IMG/VR virus record: IMGVR_UViG_3300029983_000015
Span: 1-64,000 of that record
Origin: a virus
Strand: one strand, 5' to 3'
Length of the DNA: 64,000 nucleotides
The notes beneath the pieces were generated by a model. It was not told the origin of the DNA, ran no database searches, and saw only the letters and a program-made list of their open reading frames with translations. The position numbers and the translations under genes are program-made. Below, piece after piece: positions 27,321 through 35,207 of this stretch (positions are counted from its first letter, which is position 1; each line of letters starts with the position of its first letter).

Positions 27321-27521
27321 TTAATCTTCTAATTTTTCACGATTATTTTTCAAATATTTATAAATGCTAACAAAAACTTTATTAAAACTTCCGATTTCAC
27401 AGATAATTTTTCTATTTGATATAATCATTTTGACAAATTTTGATTGGTTACCAGTTAAATCTTTTATTCCTGATTCTTTGACCCAATTTGAATATATTTC
27501 ATCTGATTTTTTATCTTTCAT
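27321..27521 (-). CDS. Hypothetical protein, 66 aa
   Basis: Begins MKDKKSDEIYSNWVKESGIK, helical, ends basic/acidic YLKNNREKLED. Unknown. A TATATTTG box (27530-27540 region) upstream fits the promoter -7 element. Confidence 0.5.
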   Translation of the reverse strand: MKDKKSDEIYSNWVKESGIKDLTGNQSKFVKMIISNRKIICEIGSFNKVFVSIYKYLKNNREKLED

Positions 27522-27581
27522 ATTTTTTTACAAATATAATGAAAATAATTGATATAAAAAAATTATTTATTTTTATATCAA

Positions 27582-27824
27582 TTAAAAATCATCGTAGCAC
27601 CATATTGGAGTGTGTTCACCCATATAAGATCCTGCTGTATTAAATTCAAAGAATTCTAATGCTTCTTCTTCTGTCATTCCATCATTGATAAAAATTTCAA
27701 TACATTTAGATACTGAATATATTAACCTCATTGAATTCATTTCTAATCCAATTACTGCATCATCCAATCCATCAGCAGATAAAATTCCTTCATCTGGATA
27801 GTTATTTATGATTTCTTCTAACAT
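27582..27824 (-). CDS. Conserved phage protein, EEALEFFEFNTAG motif, 80 aa
   Basis: Carries DGMTEEEALEFFEFNTAG followed by SYMGEHTPIW, a signature I recognise from an uncharacterised family common in tailed phages (usually DGMSxEEAxEYFEFN...G). Function unknown for the family. Full length for the family. Confidence 0.7.
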   Translation of the reverse strand: MLEEIINNYPDEGILSADGLDDAVIGLEMNSMRLIYSVSKCIEIFINDGMTEEEALEFFEFNTAGSYMGEHTPIWCYDDF

Positions 27825-27851
27825 TTAATATTTATTATTTTTTATAAAAAC

Positions 27852-28034
27852 TTAACAATTCCAAATAATGCCAATTGCATCGTCAGTTTCCCATCCTGAG
27901 CCTTCTTCTATTGTCAAATCACTAATCATCATCACTAAATCACCATTAAAAAGTGGTCCAATTTCAATATCATCAATATTAGGATATATTACTCTTAATT
28001 CTTCTATTTTTTCTATTAATTCTTTTACTAACAT
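27852..28034 (-). CDS. Hypothetical protein, 60 aa
   Basis: Begins MLVKELIEKIEELRVIYPNI, a helix, then beta GDLVMMISDLTIEEGSGW. Common layout among small phage proteins (LIKxLExLxxxxPD). Overlaps the next gene by 7 nt. Confidence 0.55.
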   Translation of the reverse strand: MLVKELIEKIEELRVIYPNIDDIEIGPLFNGDLVMMISDLTIEEGSGWETDDAIGIIWNC

Positions 28035-28258
28035 ATTTTTTCATTAATTTTATTTAATTTTAATTTTCTATATTGATTATATGTTATGAATTTATTCATA
28101 GTATAACTACAACCTATATACCATAACTTTTTATAATTATCAAGATAACTCACATATGTTATAATATCATTGTGTATATTAATAATAGTATATGTTTTAT
28201 ATTTATCAAAAACACAAATATCGTTACTAATATAAGTAATTTTATCACCGTTCTTCAT
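28028..28258 (-). CDS. GD-box SH3-like small protein with RKxKL tag, 76 aa
   Basis: MKNGDKITYISNDICVFDKY-KTYTIINIHND matches the GD-box SH3-like family of this window. Ends QYRKLKLNKINEKIC, second tag. Overlaps both neighbours (7 and 14 nt). Confidence 0.6.
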   Translation of the reverse strand: MKNGDKITYISNDICVFDKYKTYTIINIHNDIITYVSYLDNYKKLWYIGCSYTMNKFITYNQYRKLKLNKINEKIC

Positions 28259-28631
28259 ATTTAACAGAATTAATATTTTTTAATTTTTTTAATCTATTAA
28301 TTTTAATAAATGGATCAGGAAAAACAGACTCAATTTTATTATATAATTCCTGTAATTTATCAACTGGAAAATTATCAAATTTTGGATCAAAGGAATAGTT
28401 AATACAAGCAAACTCATTAAAGGAATGTGGAAATATTCCATATTCTCTCAAAAAAAATGAATTAAACTTTTCATCAAAAACAAGTCCTTCAACTGTAGTT
28501 GGATGCAAAGTATATTTTTTAATCCTCCAATTACAAATTATACCATGTTTAATCCTGAATAATTTGTTCAGTTCATTGTATTTTAGTTCCCTTTTTAATT
28601 CCCTTTTTTTTCTATTAAATATATTCATCAA
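28245..28631 (-). CDS. RKxKL-type hypothetical protein, 128 aa
   Basis: Basic N-terminus (MMNIFNRKKRELKRELKYNE), middle with aromatic residues (FFLREYGIFPHSFNEFACIN). C-terminal INRLKKLKNINSVKYEER is a variant of the second tag with an extension overlapping the next gene. Unknown. Confidence 0.55.
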   Translation of the reverse strand: MMNIFNRKKRELKRELKYNELNKLFRIKHGIICNWRIKKYTLHPTTVEGLVFDEKFNSFFLREYGIFPHSFNEFACINYSFDPKFDNFPVDKLQELYNKIESVFPDPFIKINRLKKLKNINSVKYEER

Positions 28632-29062
28632 ATAATTAATTTTCCGTTAATATGATCAAATTGATGTTGAATAGCTATGGCATTTAAATCTTTAAACGAA
28701 GACATTTTATAATTCCAATTTATATCATAATATTTAATCTTAACAATTGATCTCCTATTTATAGGAAATTCTAAATTTGGTAAGCTTAAACATCTTTCTT
28801 TGTTTTGAATAAAAAGTCCTTCTAAATATATTTCTGGATTAATAAATACTTCTTTTAAATCAGGATTATTAATAACAAATAAATTTAAGTTATGTCCAAC
28901 TTGTGGAGCAGATAACCCAAATTCAAATTTGTGATAATTAAGAGTTTCAAACATATTTTTAATAAGTGAAAGCAAAAAAGGATTTTCCTTTTTTACATTT
29001 ACATTTAGTTTTCTTAATTTTCCTGAGTTAGAATCATCATATTTGATTATATCTAAAATCAT
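28628..29062 (-). CDS. Peptide deformylase-like protein with active-site Glu replaced
   Basis: 144 residues with all three PDF motifs: FGLSAPQVG (residues 48-56; family GxGLAAxQ), ERCLSLP (89-95, metal ligand C91; family EGCLS) and QHQFDHINGK (132-141; family QHExDHLxG). Both metal His (H133, H137) are present but the catalytic Glu is Gln134. PDF removes N-formyl from nascent proteins; this one may be inactive, slow, or bind formyl-Met without turnover. The codon is CAA, unambiguous in the sequence. Active PDFs are known in several marine phages. Confidence 0.8.
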   Translation of the reverse strand: MILDIIKYDDSNSGKLRKLNVNVKKENPFLLSLIKNMFETLNYHKFEFGLSAPQVGHNLNLFVINNPDLKEVFINPEIYLEGLFIQNKERCLSLPNLEFPINRRSIVKIKYYDINWNYKMSSFKDLNAIAIQHQFDHINGKLII

Positions 29063-29280
29063 TTGCCGTGCTTCTTTTCTTTCTTTTTTTCTTTAATTTC
29101 TTCTTTTTCAATTTTCTTTTCAACTAATTTCTCAGAAACTGCAGTTTTGAAAAAATCTTTATATTCTTTTTTTGAACAATGCTTCCATCCTTGTTCAATA
29201 TAAGATTTGATAGCTACAACATCATTAATGCTTGCGTCAGGTACTTTCTTAAAAGTGTCTTTTTTTCTTAAAATTTTCAT
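29059..29280 (-). CDS. Basic/charged protein next to deformylase, 73 aa
   Basis: N-terminal part (KKDTFKKVPDASINDVVAIK) and SYIEQGWKHCSKKEYKDFF, then a Lys/Glu-rich tail (EKEEIKEKKKEKKHGK). Could bind the ribosome or nucleic acid, which would suit its 4-nt overlap with the PDF-like gene, but this is inference. Confidence 0.55.
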   Translation of the reverse strand: MKILRKKDTFKKVPDASINDVVAIKSYIEQGWKHCSKKEYKDFFKTAVSEKLVEKKIEKEEIKEKKKEKKHGK

Positions 29281-29308
29281 ATCCTATTTTATTTTTATTA
29301 TTTATATG

Positions 29309-29557
29309 TTATATTAGATTTAATATATTTAGTTTTTCTTTTCTTTTTATTTTTTTGAATTCTTTGATAGATATAAATCTACTACTAAATATATCAACAT
29401 GACCATTTTTATCATCTTTCTGAACACGTATATGTTCAGTTTCTGTTACACTTCCATAGTAGGAAAGTAAAACTTTATATGATTTGCTAATTGTTAAAAA
29501 ATCAGTATAACCAACATTTTGAATACAAACAACTTCATCTCCTTGATTAAATATCAT
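29309..29557 (-). CDS. GD-box SH3-like small protein with RKxKL tag, 82 aa
   Basis: MIFNQGDEVVCIQNVGYTDF then LTISKSYKVL: clear member of the GD-box family. Ends KIKRKEKLNILNLI. Overlaps its paralogue at 29547 by 11 nt. Confidence 0.65.
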   Translation of the reverse strand: MIFNQGDEVVCIQNVGYTDFLTISKSYKVLLSYYGSVTETEHIRVQKDDKNGHVDIFSSRFISIKEFKKIKRKEKLNILNLI

Positions 29558-29825
29558 TAAAAATTAATTTATTGATTTTTTCTAATTTTTCTTTTCTTTT
29601 CTTAATTTTAAACTCATTTGGTGATAAAAAAATTATTCCTAATGGACTTATAAAAAATGAATTTATTTTGTCAGATTTTATCCTAAAATGATCTAAATTG
29701 GTTAATTTTCCTTTATAAATATAATGAATTTTATATTTTTTTCCAATTGTTAAATATTTATCATAACCTCCATCATTATTAATACATACAACTTCATCTC
29801 CTTGTTTATATTTTTTATCAGTCAT
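29547..29825 (-). CDS. GD-box SH3-like small protein with RKxKL tag, 92 aa
   Basis: MTDKKYKQGDEVVCINNDGG then LTIGKKYKIHYIYKG; close paralogue of the next gene at 29309. Ends KKRKEKLEKINKLIFNDI, tag plus extension. Confidence 0.65.
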   Translation of the reverse strand: MTDKKYKQGDEVVCINNDGGYDKYLTIGKKYKIHYIYKGKLTNLDHFRIKSDKINSFFISPLGIIFLSPNEFKIKKRKEKLEKINKLIFNDI

Positions 29826-30075
29826 TCCATCCTAATTTTTTAAGTTTTTCTACTCTTTCTTCTCTTAGTCTGTTTATCTTACGTTCTCTTGATTCAGTAA
29901 TAATTGATGTTGTTGTAGCCATTATATAAGGAACAAATATATAACCTTGCTCTAATAATCCAGTTGAACCAGAAATAATATCATTTGTATTGCCACTTAA
30001 TGACAAATTACTATAAAAATTTGGTGAAATTGTAGTTATACTATATCTTGATTTTACTGTTTTAATTGAATTCAA
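29818..30075 (-). CDS. RKxKL-like tagged hypothetical protein, 85 aa
   Basis: N-terminal half Ser/Thr-rich and uncharged (FYSNLSLSGNTNDIISGSTG), C-terminal half helical and basic, ending RLREERVEKLKKLGWND, a variant of the second tag. Unknown function. Confidence 0.55.
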   Translation of the reverse strand: MNSIKTVKSRYSITTISPNFYSNLSLSGNTNDIISGSTGLLEQGYIFVPYIMATTTSIITESRERKINRLREERVEKLKKLGWND

Positions 30076-30512
30076 TCTCTATACATTAATTTTTTATTGT
30101 AGTATATACTACTACATGTACCTTGACCATATGTCAAAGCAAATTGCCAACCGTTATATTCACAGATGTCAGACGGAAAATGACTTGTAAAATCATCAAT
30201 AGATTCTGTTATTTCAGTTCCTTCTTTTTCTGCTAAATCAAACAACGAGTATAATAGTTGAGTTGGATATGGGGTACAACCATTTTTGTAACATTTGTCC
30301 CTCCATTCTTCTCCATTTTTTCTTATTATTCTATTGACTAAAGAATCAAAAGTTTCTTGATCATTGAACATTTTTTTTACTCTTTCAATGTTTATATTTT
30401 TGATATCTTCTTCCAATTGAATTACTTTTTGAAATTCAAGAATGCTTTCTTCTCCCTCAGGAGTTTTTAAAAATTTTAAATATTCTTCTAATTTTTCTGT
30501 AACACTTGGCAT
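30072..30512 (-). CDS. Hypothetical protein, 146 aa
   Basis: Long N-terminal helix (SVTEKLEEYLKFLKTPEGEE), mid-part CYKNGCTPYPTQLLYSLF with two Cys, C-terminal GWQFALTYGQGTCSSIYYNK. No family recognised; the C-terminal YGQGT segment is reminiscent of small phage proteins of unknown role. No tag. Confidence 0.55.
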   Translation of the reverse strand: MPSVTEKLEEYLKFLKTPEGEESILEFQKVIQLEEDIKNINIERVKKMFNDQETFDSLVNRIIRKNGEEWRDKCYKNGCTPYPTQLLYSLFDLAEKEGTEITESIDDFTSHFPSDICEYNGWQFALTYGQGTCSSIYYNKKLMYRD

Positions 30513-30542
30513 AATATTATATTTTTAATTTGTTTAATGTTT

Positions 30543-30863
30543 TTAATCAACCCAAAATCTAAAGTGATTATTTGTTTCTTCTGAAAACTCATCAGGATGT
30601 TTTGATAAAATTAACATCATAAGTTTTTTGTAATCTGTTTCATCTGTTGTTTCAATATATAATGTTGATGAGTATTTATTTTCATTTTCCCCATCTTCAA
30701 CGTCAAAAATTATTTCTGTTACTCCGTATTCTTCTAGTTGTTCACAAAACATTGAAGTCTCTCTCTCGCTCCAATCTGAATATATCATATTTGCAGTGTA
30801 GTCAAAATCAACTAACTCTCCATAATATTTTCCGTATTTTTCACTTTTATTTTCTATCATCAC
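30543..30863 (-). CDS. Hypothetical acidic protein, 106 aa
   Basis: Acidic alpha/beta protein (TEIIFDVEDGENENKYSSTL). Starts 4 nt before the end of the sirtuin gene, so probably co-expressed. Not recognised. Confidence 0.55.
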   Translation of the reverse strand: MMIENKSEKYGKYYGELVDFDYTANMIYSDWSERETSMFCEQLEEYGVTEIIFDVEDGENENKYSSTLYIETTDETDYKKLMMLILSKHPDEFSEETNNHFRFWVD

Positions 30864-31537
30864 AATTTTAATTTTTTAACTCCTTCTGTTGCTGTTTCTT
30901 TTATATGAGTAAAATTTTTAATATCTATACCAATATCAGAATCAGAAGGATCAATATAATATATAGGTGCTCTAAAATTTGCTTTATATAATAAATTTGC
31001 TGCAGGATAAACTTGTAATGATGTTCCAATTACAATAAGTATATCTGCTTCTTTTGTTATTTTTTCAGCTTTACCCATATTTGGAACAGCTTCTCCAAAC
31101 CAAACAATATGTGGTCTTAATGTATCGCCATTTTCATCCACACTATCTGTTTGTATGTCAAAATCTTTTGGCCAATCATAAACAGTAAAATTATTAAATG
31201 CTCTCATCTTTGTTAATTGTCCATGAAGATGTAGAACATTTGTACTTCCTGCTCTCTCATGGAGATCGTCGACATTTTGAGTAACTATCTGAACATCATA
31301 CTTTTTTTCCAATTCAGCAAGAAAGTAATGAGCTGAATTAGGTTCTACAGTATCTAATTGTTTATGTCTTTCATTATAAAATTTTAAAACTAATTGTCTA
31401 TCTTTTCTCCAACCATCAATAGTTGCAACGTCTTTTACATCATATTGCTCCCAAAGTCCGTCAGAATCCCTGAAAGTTTGAATTCCGCTTTCTGCACTTA
31501 TTCCAGCACCAGTGAATATTACTATTTTCTTTTTCAT
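30860..31537 (-). CDS. Sirtuin (Sir2/CobB-like NAD-dependent deacylase)
   Basis: 225 residues. FTGAGISAESGIQTFRDSDG (NAD loop), TQNVDDLHERAG (ribose site), HLHG with the catalytic His near residue 100, and GTSLQVYPAANLL. The four zinc Cys of typical sirtuins are missing. Likely removes acyl groups from lysines using NAD+, or acts as a NADase; the substrate is unknown. Could counter host acetylation or affect NAD levels in defence. Sits between small tagged genes in the early-type cluster. Confidence 0.85.
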   Translation of the reverse strand: MKKKIVIFTGAGISAESGIQTFRDSDGLWEQYDVKDVATIDGWRKDRQLVLKFYNERHKQLDTVEPNSAHYFLAELEKKYDVQIVTQNVDDLHERAGSTNVLHLHGQLTKMRAFNNFTVYDWPKDFDIQTDSVDENGDTLRPHIVWFGEAVPNMGKAEKITKEADILIVIGTSLQVYPAANLLYKANFRAPIYYIDPSDSDIGIDIKNFTHIKETATEGVKKLKL

Positions 31538-31540
31538 TAT

Positions 31541-31804
31541 TTATTGTATTTCTTTTAATTTAACAAGTTTTTCTTTTCTTAAAAAATTATTTGCACTATT
31601 GTAATGATAAGAATAATGACTATTTTTATTTCTTTGATAATAAAACCAAGTTTGATCAGGTGGTTCATAATCCATATTTGACATAAATGATATTGAATCT
31701 TTATAGTCCTTCACATAATCTTGAACAAATGAATAATATGCAATATCATCAAGTCTTGTGGAATTTTTCAAATCCCAATATCCCCAACCTTTATCAATTA
31801 TCAT
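31541..31804 (-). CDS. RKxKL-tagged protein, paralogue of 45914 (87 aa)
   Basis: WGYWDLKNSTRLDDIAYYSF aligns with YGNWNLENSIEIDDLAYKLY of the protein at 45914-46138, so they are duplicates placed 14 kb apart. Ends FLRKEKLVKLKEIQ. Function unknown. Confidence 0.65.
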   Translation of the reverse strand: MIIDKGWGYWDLKNSTRLDDIAYYSFVQDYVKDYKDSISFMSNMDYEPPDQTWFYYQRNKNSHYSYHYNSANNFLRKEKLVKLKEIQ

Positions 31805-32194
31805 TTAAAATTCAATTGTATTTACCATTCTCAAGTATAAAGGTAATTTTTGATGCAATTCTTTTCTATATTTAAGAAAAATATCATTTATATTTAAAAA
31901 ATCTTTTTTTTCAATAATTTTTACTAAATAATATTTATATTTAACTGACCATTGTCCCAATGTATTATCAATGAATGTGTTATTTTTTGAAATATTAACA
32001 AAATGAATAAAACAATTATCACTATTAATACAAACACACATTCCTACTGTTGTTTGACCACTACATAATGCATCATTTACTGCATTCATTTGACATCTAA
32101 AATTATATCTACATCTACCACTTTTTACTGTTATCTTTTTACCTGTGCTGATAACATAGTCTTTTATACGTTGAGTTGATTTTTTATCTAACAT
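31805..32194 (-). CDS. Hypothetical protein, 129 aa
   Basis: Basic N-terminus (DKKSTQRIKDYVISTGKKIT), Cys residues scattered (RCRYNFRCQMNAVNDALCSG), C-terminal helix. The pattern of NAVHxAxxxG and VCI..D..FIHFVN suggests a small conserved phage family but I cannot name it. The end (KYRKELHQKLPLYLRMVNTI) is a weak tag variant. Confidence 0.55.
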   Translation of the reverse strand: MLDKKSTQRIKDYVISTGKKITVKSGRCRYNFRCQMNAVNDALCSGQTTVGMCVCINSDNCFIHFVNISKNNTFIDNTLGQWSVKYKYYLVKIIEKKDFLNINDIFLKYRKELHQKLPLYLRMVNTIEF

Positions 32195-32196
32195 AT

Positions 32197-32778
32197 TTAT
32201 TTAATTTTATAATTATATAATTCTTTTAAATCCTTAGGAAAAGGTATTAAATGCCAAAATCCATTATCATCAATTGTGAAACTTTCTGGTATCATTGGAT
32301 AATATCCCCATGTACAAAAGCCATTACATTCAACATTTTCACATGTATTTGTGAATTTATTTTCTATTCCCCATTCTTGTCCGCATAAAACACAAATCAA
32401 TTTTTTTTCTGATATGTCAATAAAAATTTCATCATCTGATTTAGATATTTTTTTTAATTTATCTTTTCTTTCATATTTTATTGAATATATAAATCTATTA
32501 ATTGTAGTCCAAATTTTTTTGTTGCTATCATTTAGTATTCTTACCTTACCAATTTTATGATCTAATATTTCATATGATTTACCTATAGTCAAATTACAAT
32601 AGCTATTAGAACTATAAAATCTCATATTTGAGCAATAGTTTTCATTATCAAAGCATATATATGTTTTACCTACTAAACAATATTTATCTGATAATATGCT
32701 TCTTTTTAATACTTTTCTTTTTTCAAACTGATTTTTATCCAAAAAATCAGGATTATTTAGCCATTGCTGAAGTATCAT
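32197..32778 (-). CDS. GD-box SH3-like domain, internal RKxKL tag and Cys-rich domain, 193 aa
   Basis: Three parts. Residues about 28-115 are a GD-box SH3-like domain (VGKTYICFDNENY, LTIGKSYEIL). Residues about 120-130 are a tag copy (ERKDKLKKISK). After it comes a zinc-ribbon-like domain with Cys pairs in LICVLCGQEWG and CENVECNGFC. The internal tag suggests fusion of a tagged small gene to a neighbour by loss of its stop. Function unknown. Confidence 0.65.
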   Translation of the reverse strand: MILQQWLNNPDFLDKNQFEKRKVLKRSILSDKYCLVGKTYICFDNENYCSNMRFYSSNSYCNLTIGKSYEILDHKIGKVRILNDSNKKIWTTINRFIYSIKYERKDKLKKISKSDDEIFIDISEKKLICVLCGQEWGIENKFTNTCENVECNGFCTWGYYPMIPESFTIDDNGFWHLIPFPKDLKELYNYKIK

Positions 32779-32974
32779 ATAATTTTTTTAATTTTTCTTT
32801 TCTTAAATATTGTTTATCTAATTCTGTTTTATTGTCTATTGATTCAGTAGTCCAATTTGTGACTTTTGGATTTTTACAGCACATTAAACGATATTCATAT
32901 TTATTATTTAAAATACTTACTATTTTAATTTTTAAAATTTCGCCAACCACAATATCACCTATTTTATATTTCAT
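32753..32974 (-). CDS. MKYKIGD family GD-box protein with tag, 73 aa
   Basis: First of three tandem paralogues beginning MKYKIGDI. Here the sequence continues VVGEILKIKIVSILNNKYEY. Tag YLRKEKLKKL is followed by an extension (YDTSAMAK) overlapping the next gene by 26 nt. Confidence 0.65.
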   Translation of the reverse strand: MKYKIGDIVVGEILKIKIVSILNNKYEYRLMCCKNPKVTNWTTESIDNKTELDKQYLRKEKLKKLYDTSAMAK

Positions 32975-33176
32975 TTAAATTTTTTAATTTTTCTTTTCTC
33001 ATAGATTTAATATCTATTTTTGAGCATCTATCTACATATTCAGATTGAACAACTTGTGTGTATGTTTGATTATTAAAAAATGTATGTATTTCATAACAAT
33101 TATTACTATTAATAATTCTTACTATTTTTGTTTTGAAACTTTCAAAAATGATAATATCACCTATTTTATATTTCAT
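32964..33176 (-). CDS. MKYKIGD family GD-box protein with tag, 70 aa
   Basis: Second tandem paralogue, MKYKIGDIIIFESFKTKIVR; ends MRKEKLKNLNEI, the cleanest form of the second tag. Overlaps its neighbours by 11 nt each; the overlap lies within the LNEI end of one and the start of the next. Confidence 0.65.
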   Translation of the reverse strand: MKYKIGDIIIFESFKTKIVRIINSNNCYEIHTFFNNQTYTQVVQSEYVDRCSKIDIKSMRKEKLKNLNEI

Positions 33177-33387
33177 TTATATTTTTTAATTTTTCTTTTC
33201 TTATATAATTAATATAGAATTCTGATGAATTATCTACATTTTCACAACTCATAATGTGAGTATTATTTTCATCAATAAATCTAAATCTATAATAATGAAA
33301 TAAATGTTGATGAATAATTTCTATTATGATTGATTTTGATTTTTTAGATTTATTAAAAATGATAATATCGCCAATTTTATATTTCAT
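33166..33387 (-). CDS. MKYKIGD family GD-box protein with tag, 73 aa
   Basis: Third tandem paralogue, MKYKIGDIIIFNKSKKSKSI; ends IRKEKLKNINEI. Bodies of the three copies diverge while both ends stay nearly identical, as if the ends are constrained. Confidence 0.65.
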   Translation of the reverse strand: MKYKIGDIIIFNKSKKSKSIIIEIIHQHLFHYYRFRFIDENNTHIMSCENVDNSSEFYINYIRKEKLKNINEI

Positions 33388-33883
33388 TCAATTGTTTCAA
33401 TTTTAATATTCTTGCTTCTTTTTCTGAGAATATATTTAATTTTGTTTCATTAATGACGTATGTAAATATTTTATTTTTAGTTAATAGTATTTTATTATCA
33501 AGAGATATTGATTTTATTATTTTTTCAATATCAGATTTATTTCCATATTGTTCGTCAATAACTATACAATTTTTTTTATAATCATAATCCAATGTAATAT
33601 CTATATCATATATTGGCTCACCATAAAAACTAGTTCCTGTGCTTTCTAAATATTCTCCTACAATTTTTTCAAATTTATGAGTCAAATTACATAAATAATT
33701 TTCAAGTAGTACCTCTAAAAAATCAGTTCCACTAAAATCACCAGTTTGTAAACGTAAGAAATTATTAAAGAACCAATCTTCGGCGTCAATTCCTGTTTCA
33801 GATGAAATTTTATCAATTGCTTTGATTTGTGAATTCGTATTTTTCCCTATCCAAGTCTTAAATACGGTTTCAAATTTTTTCAT
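33377..33883 (-). CDS. RKxKL-tagged hypothetical protein, 168 aa
   Basis: Helical N-terminal half (TGIDAEDWFFNNFLRLQTGD), then beta (YDIDITLDYDYKKNCIVIDE). Ends EARILKLKQLNEI, a tag variant. First gene of the run to 32197; TATCTTTG promoter box upstream. Confidence 0.6.
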   Translation of the reverse strand: MKKFETVFKTWIGKNTNSQIKAIDKISSETGIDAEDWFFNNFLRLQTGDFSGTDFLEVLLENYLCNLTHKFEKIVGEYLESTGTSFYGEPIYDIDITLDYDYKKNCIVIDEQYGNKSDIEKIIKSISLDNKILLTKNKIFTYVINETKLNIFSEKEARILKLKQLNEI

Positions 33884-33910
33884 ATAAATTTTATTAAATT
33901 ATTTGAATTA

Positions 33911-33918
33911 CAAAGATA
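33911..33918 (-). promoter_or_regulatory. TATCTTTG promoter -7 box
   Basis: Minus strand TATCTTTG about 30 nt before the ATG at 33883; -33 element weak. Confidence 0.45.
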
Positions 33919-33970
33919 CAAATAAAAAATGATATAATAGAAGAAAATAAAAAATAGTTAGTTATATTTT

Positions 33971-33978
33971 TATATATA
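33971..33978 (+). promoter_or_regulatory. Late-promoter-like TATATATA box
   Basis: TTTATATATACA 16-20 nt before the ATG at 33995. Confidence 0.45.
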
Positions 33979-33994
33979 CAAAAAAAGAAAAATT

Positions 33995-34399
33995 ATGGCT
34001 CTTAAAAAATTTAATGAATTTGAATATATAAAAGAAAATATTCTTGATGACGAGGAAATAGAAAATACCACTAATGATGAAGAAATAGAAAATAAATGGG
34101 AAGTTAGAGTGAATGACAATACTGAATCATTTTGGGAATATAAACATGATGCTATTGATCAGATATTAGAAATTCTAGATAATCAAGGTATAAATAGTTT
34201 AGATGGATATAAAGATGAAGATAATTATGAACCATCAAAAGATGAATTGGCAGACCTTCTTGATAGTTTAGATGAATCAGATTTTTATGATATGATAGAA
34301 GAATTGAAAGAATTTGTAGTATATGATGATAATATAAAATTGATAAATATTGATGATGATGATGAGATTGAATTCTTAGAAGAAGAAAAAGAAGAATAA
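33995..34399 (+). CDS. Acidic N-tagged protein, 134 aa
   Basis: Begins MALKKFNEFEYIKENI, related to the N-tag; no KFN end. Very acidic with long Asp/Glu runs (INIDDDDEIEFLEEEKEE at the C-terminus). Flanked by a late-type box and a terminator, so a single-gene unit. Acidic internal head or DNA-mimic protein are both possible. Confidence 0.6.
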   Translation: MALKKFNEFEYIKENILDDEEIENTTNDEEIENKWEVRVNDNTESFWEYKHDAIDQILEILDNQGINSLDGYKDEDNYEPSKDELADLLDSLDESDFYDMIEELKEFVVYDDNIKLINIDDDDEIEFLEEEKEE

Positions 34400-34401
34400 A
34401 A

Positions 34402-34437
34402 ATAAAAAAGATTCATATATTATGAATCTTTTTTAGT
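34402..34437. terminator. Bidirectional terminator
   Basis: AAAAAAGATTCATA/TATGAATCTTTTTT stem between convergent genes. Confidence 0.75.
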
Positions 34438-34887
34438 TATGCACTCAAGTTTAATTTTTCTTAAAAAATTGTTATAATTTTTTGATGTGACTACATCCAT
34501 TTTATCATATTTAAATTTTACACGTAAATCTTTAATTTTTGAATCACTTTTATCCCATGAATCCCAATCAAAATCAAGAAATCCTAAAATTTCGACAAAT
34601 GAGAAATTTTTCAAAAAAGAGCAATATTTTATAGTACCATCTTTTTTACTATTTATAATTTCTAAATAATTTATAATAGTATTATTATTAATCATATTAT
34701 TTATAATCTGAAATGGTTGTAATTCATCATTAACAGTATATAAATTAAAAATCATAATATCGTTTTTTATAGAACTACAATTATCAGTCAAAAAAGTATT
34801 ATTAAATCTAACTTCAAATTGTGTTAGATAAATAGGCTCTACATCATGTAAGCTATTCAAACTATTAGAAAACTGTGCTATTGCCAT
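34420..34887 (-). CDS. RKxKL-tagged possible virion protein, 155 aa
   Basis: Beta-rich; begins MAIAQFSNSLNSLHDVEP. Shares LRVKFKYDKM near the end with LKVKFKFDKI of the protein at 50760, suggesting a common fold (possibly tail-tube-like, low certainty). Ends FLRKIKLECITKKDS, tag plus extension. Confidence 0.55.
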   Translation of the reverse strand: MAIAQFSNSLNSLHDVEPIYLTQFEVRFNNTFLTDNCSSIKNDIMIFNLYTVNDELQPFQIINNMINNNTIINYLEIINSKKDGTIKYCSFLKNFSFVEILGFLDFDWDSWDKSDSKIKDLRVKFKYDKMDVVTSKNYNNFLRKIKLECITKKDS

Positions 34888-34892
34888 TATAA

Positions 34893-35207
34893 TTATTTTT
34901 TTATTATTTCAATATTATTGATGATATTGTATTGATGATAATTTTTTAATTTATTATCACCTTCACAAATATCATTTAATTTTTTAAGTTTTTCTATTCT
35001 GGTACTTATTAAATCATTACTCAGAATTCTCAATACATTTTCTTTTATCTCATTTCTGACATTTTCTGTATCAAATTCAAAAAAATAATAACTTAACATT
35101 TTTTCAATTTCTACTTTTTTTCTATTGAATGATTTAATTGATTCTACATTTATAGTAAGTTTATTACTTCCATTACCTACACCAATATTTATATCTAAGT
35201 TAATCAT
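34893..35207 (-). CDS. Hypothetical protein with internal RKxKL tag, 104 aa
   Basis: Begins MINLDINIGVGNGSNKLTIN, helical middle. Tag STRIEKLKKLNDI sits at about residue 70 and is followed by a 30-residue extension (HQYNIINNIEIIKK at the end). Like the gene at 32197, probably extended beyond an older stop. Confidence 0.55.
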   Translation of the reverse strand: MINLDINIGVGNGSNKLTINVESIKSFNRKKVEIEKMLSYYFFEFDTENVRNEIKENVLRILSNDLISTRIEKLKKLNDICEGDNKLKNYHQYNIINNIEIIKK

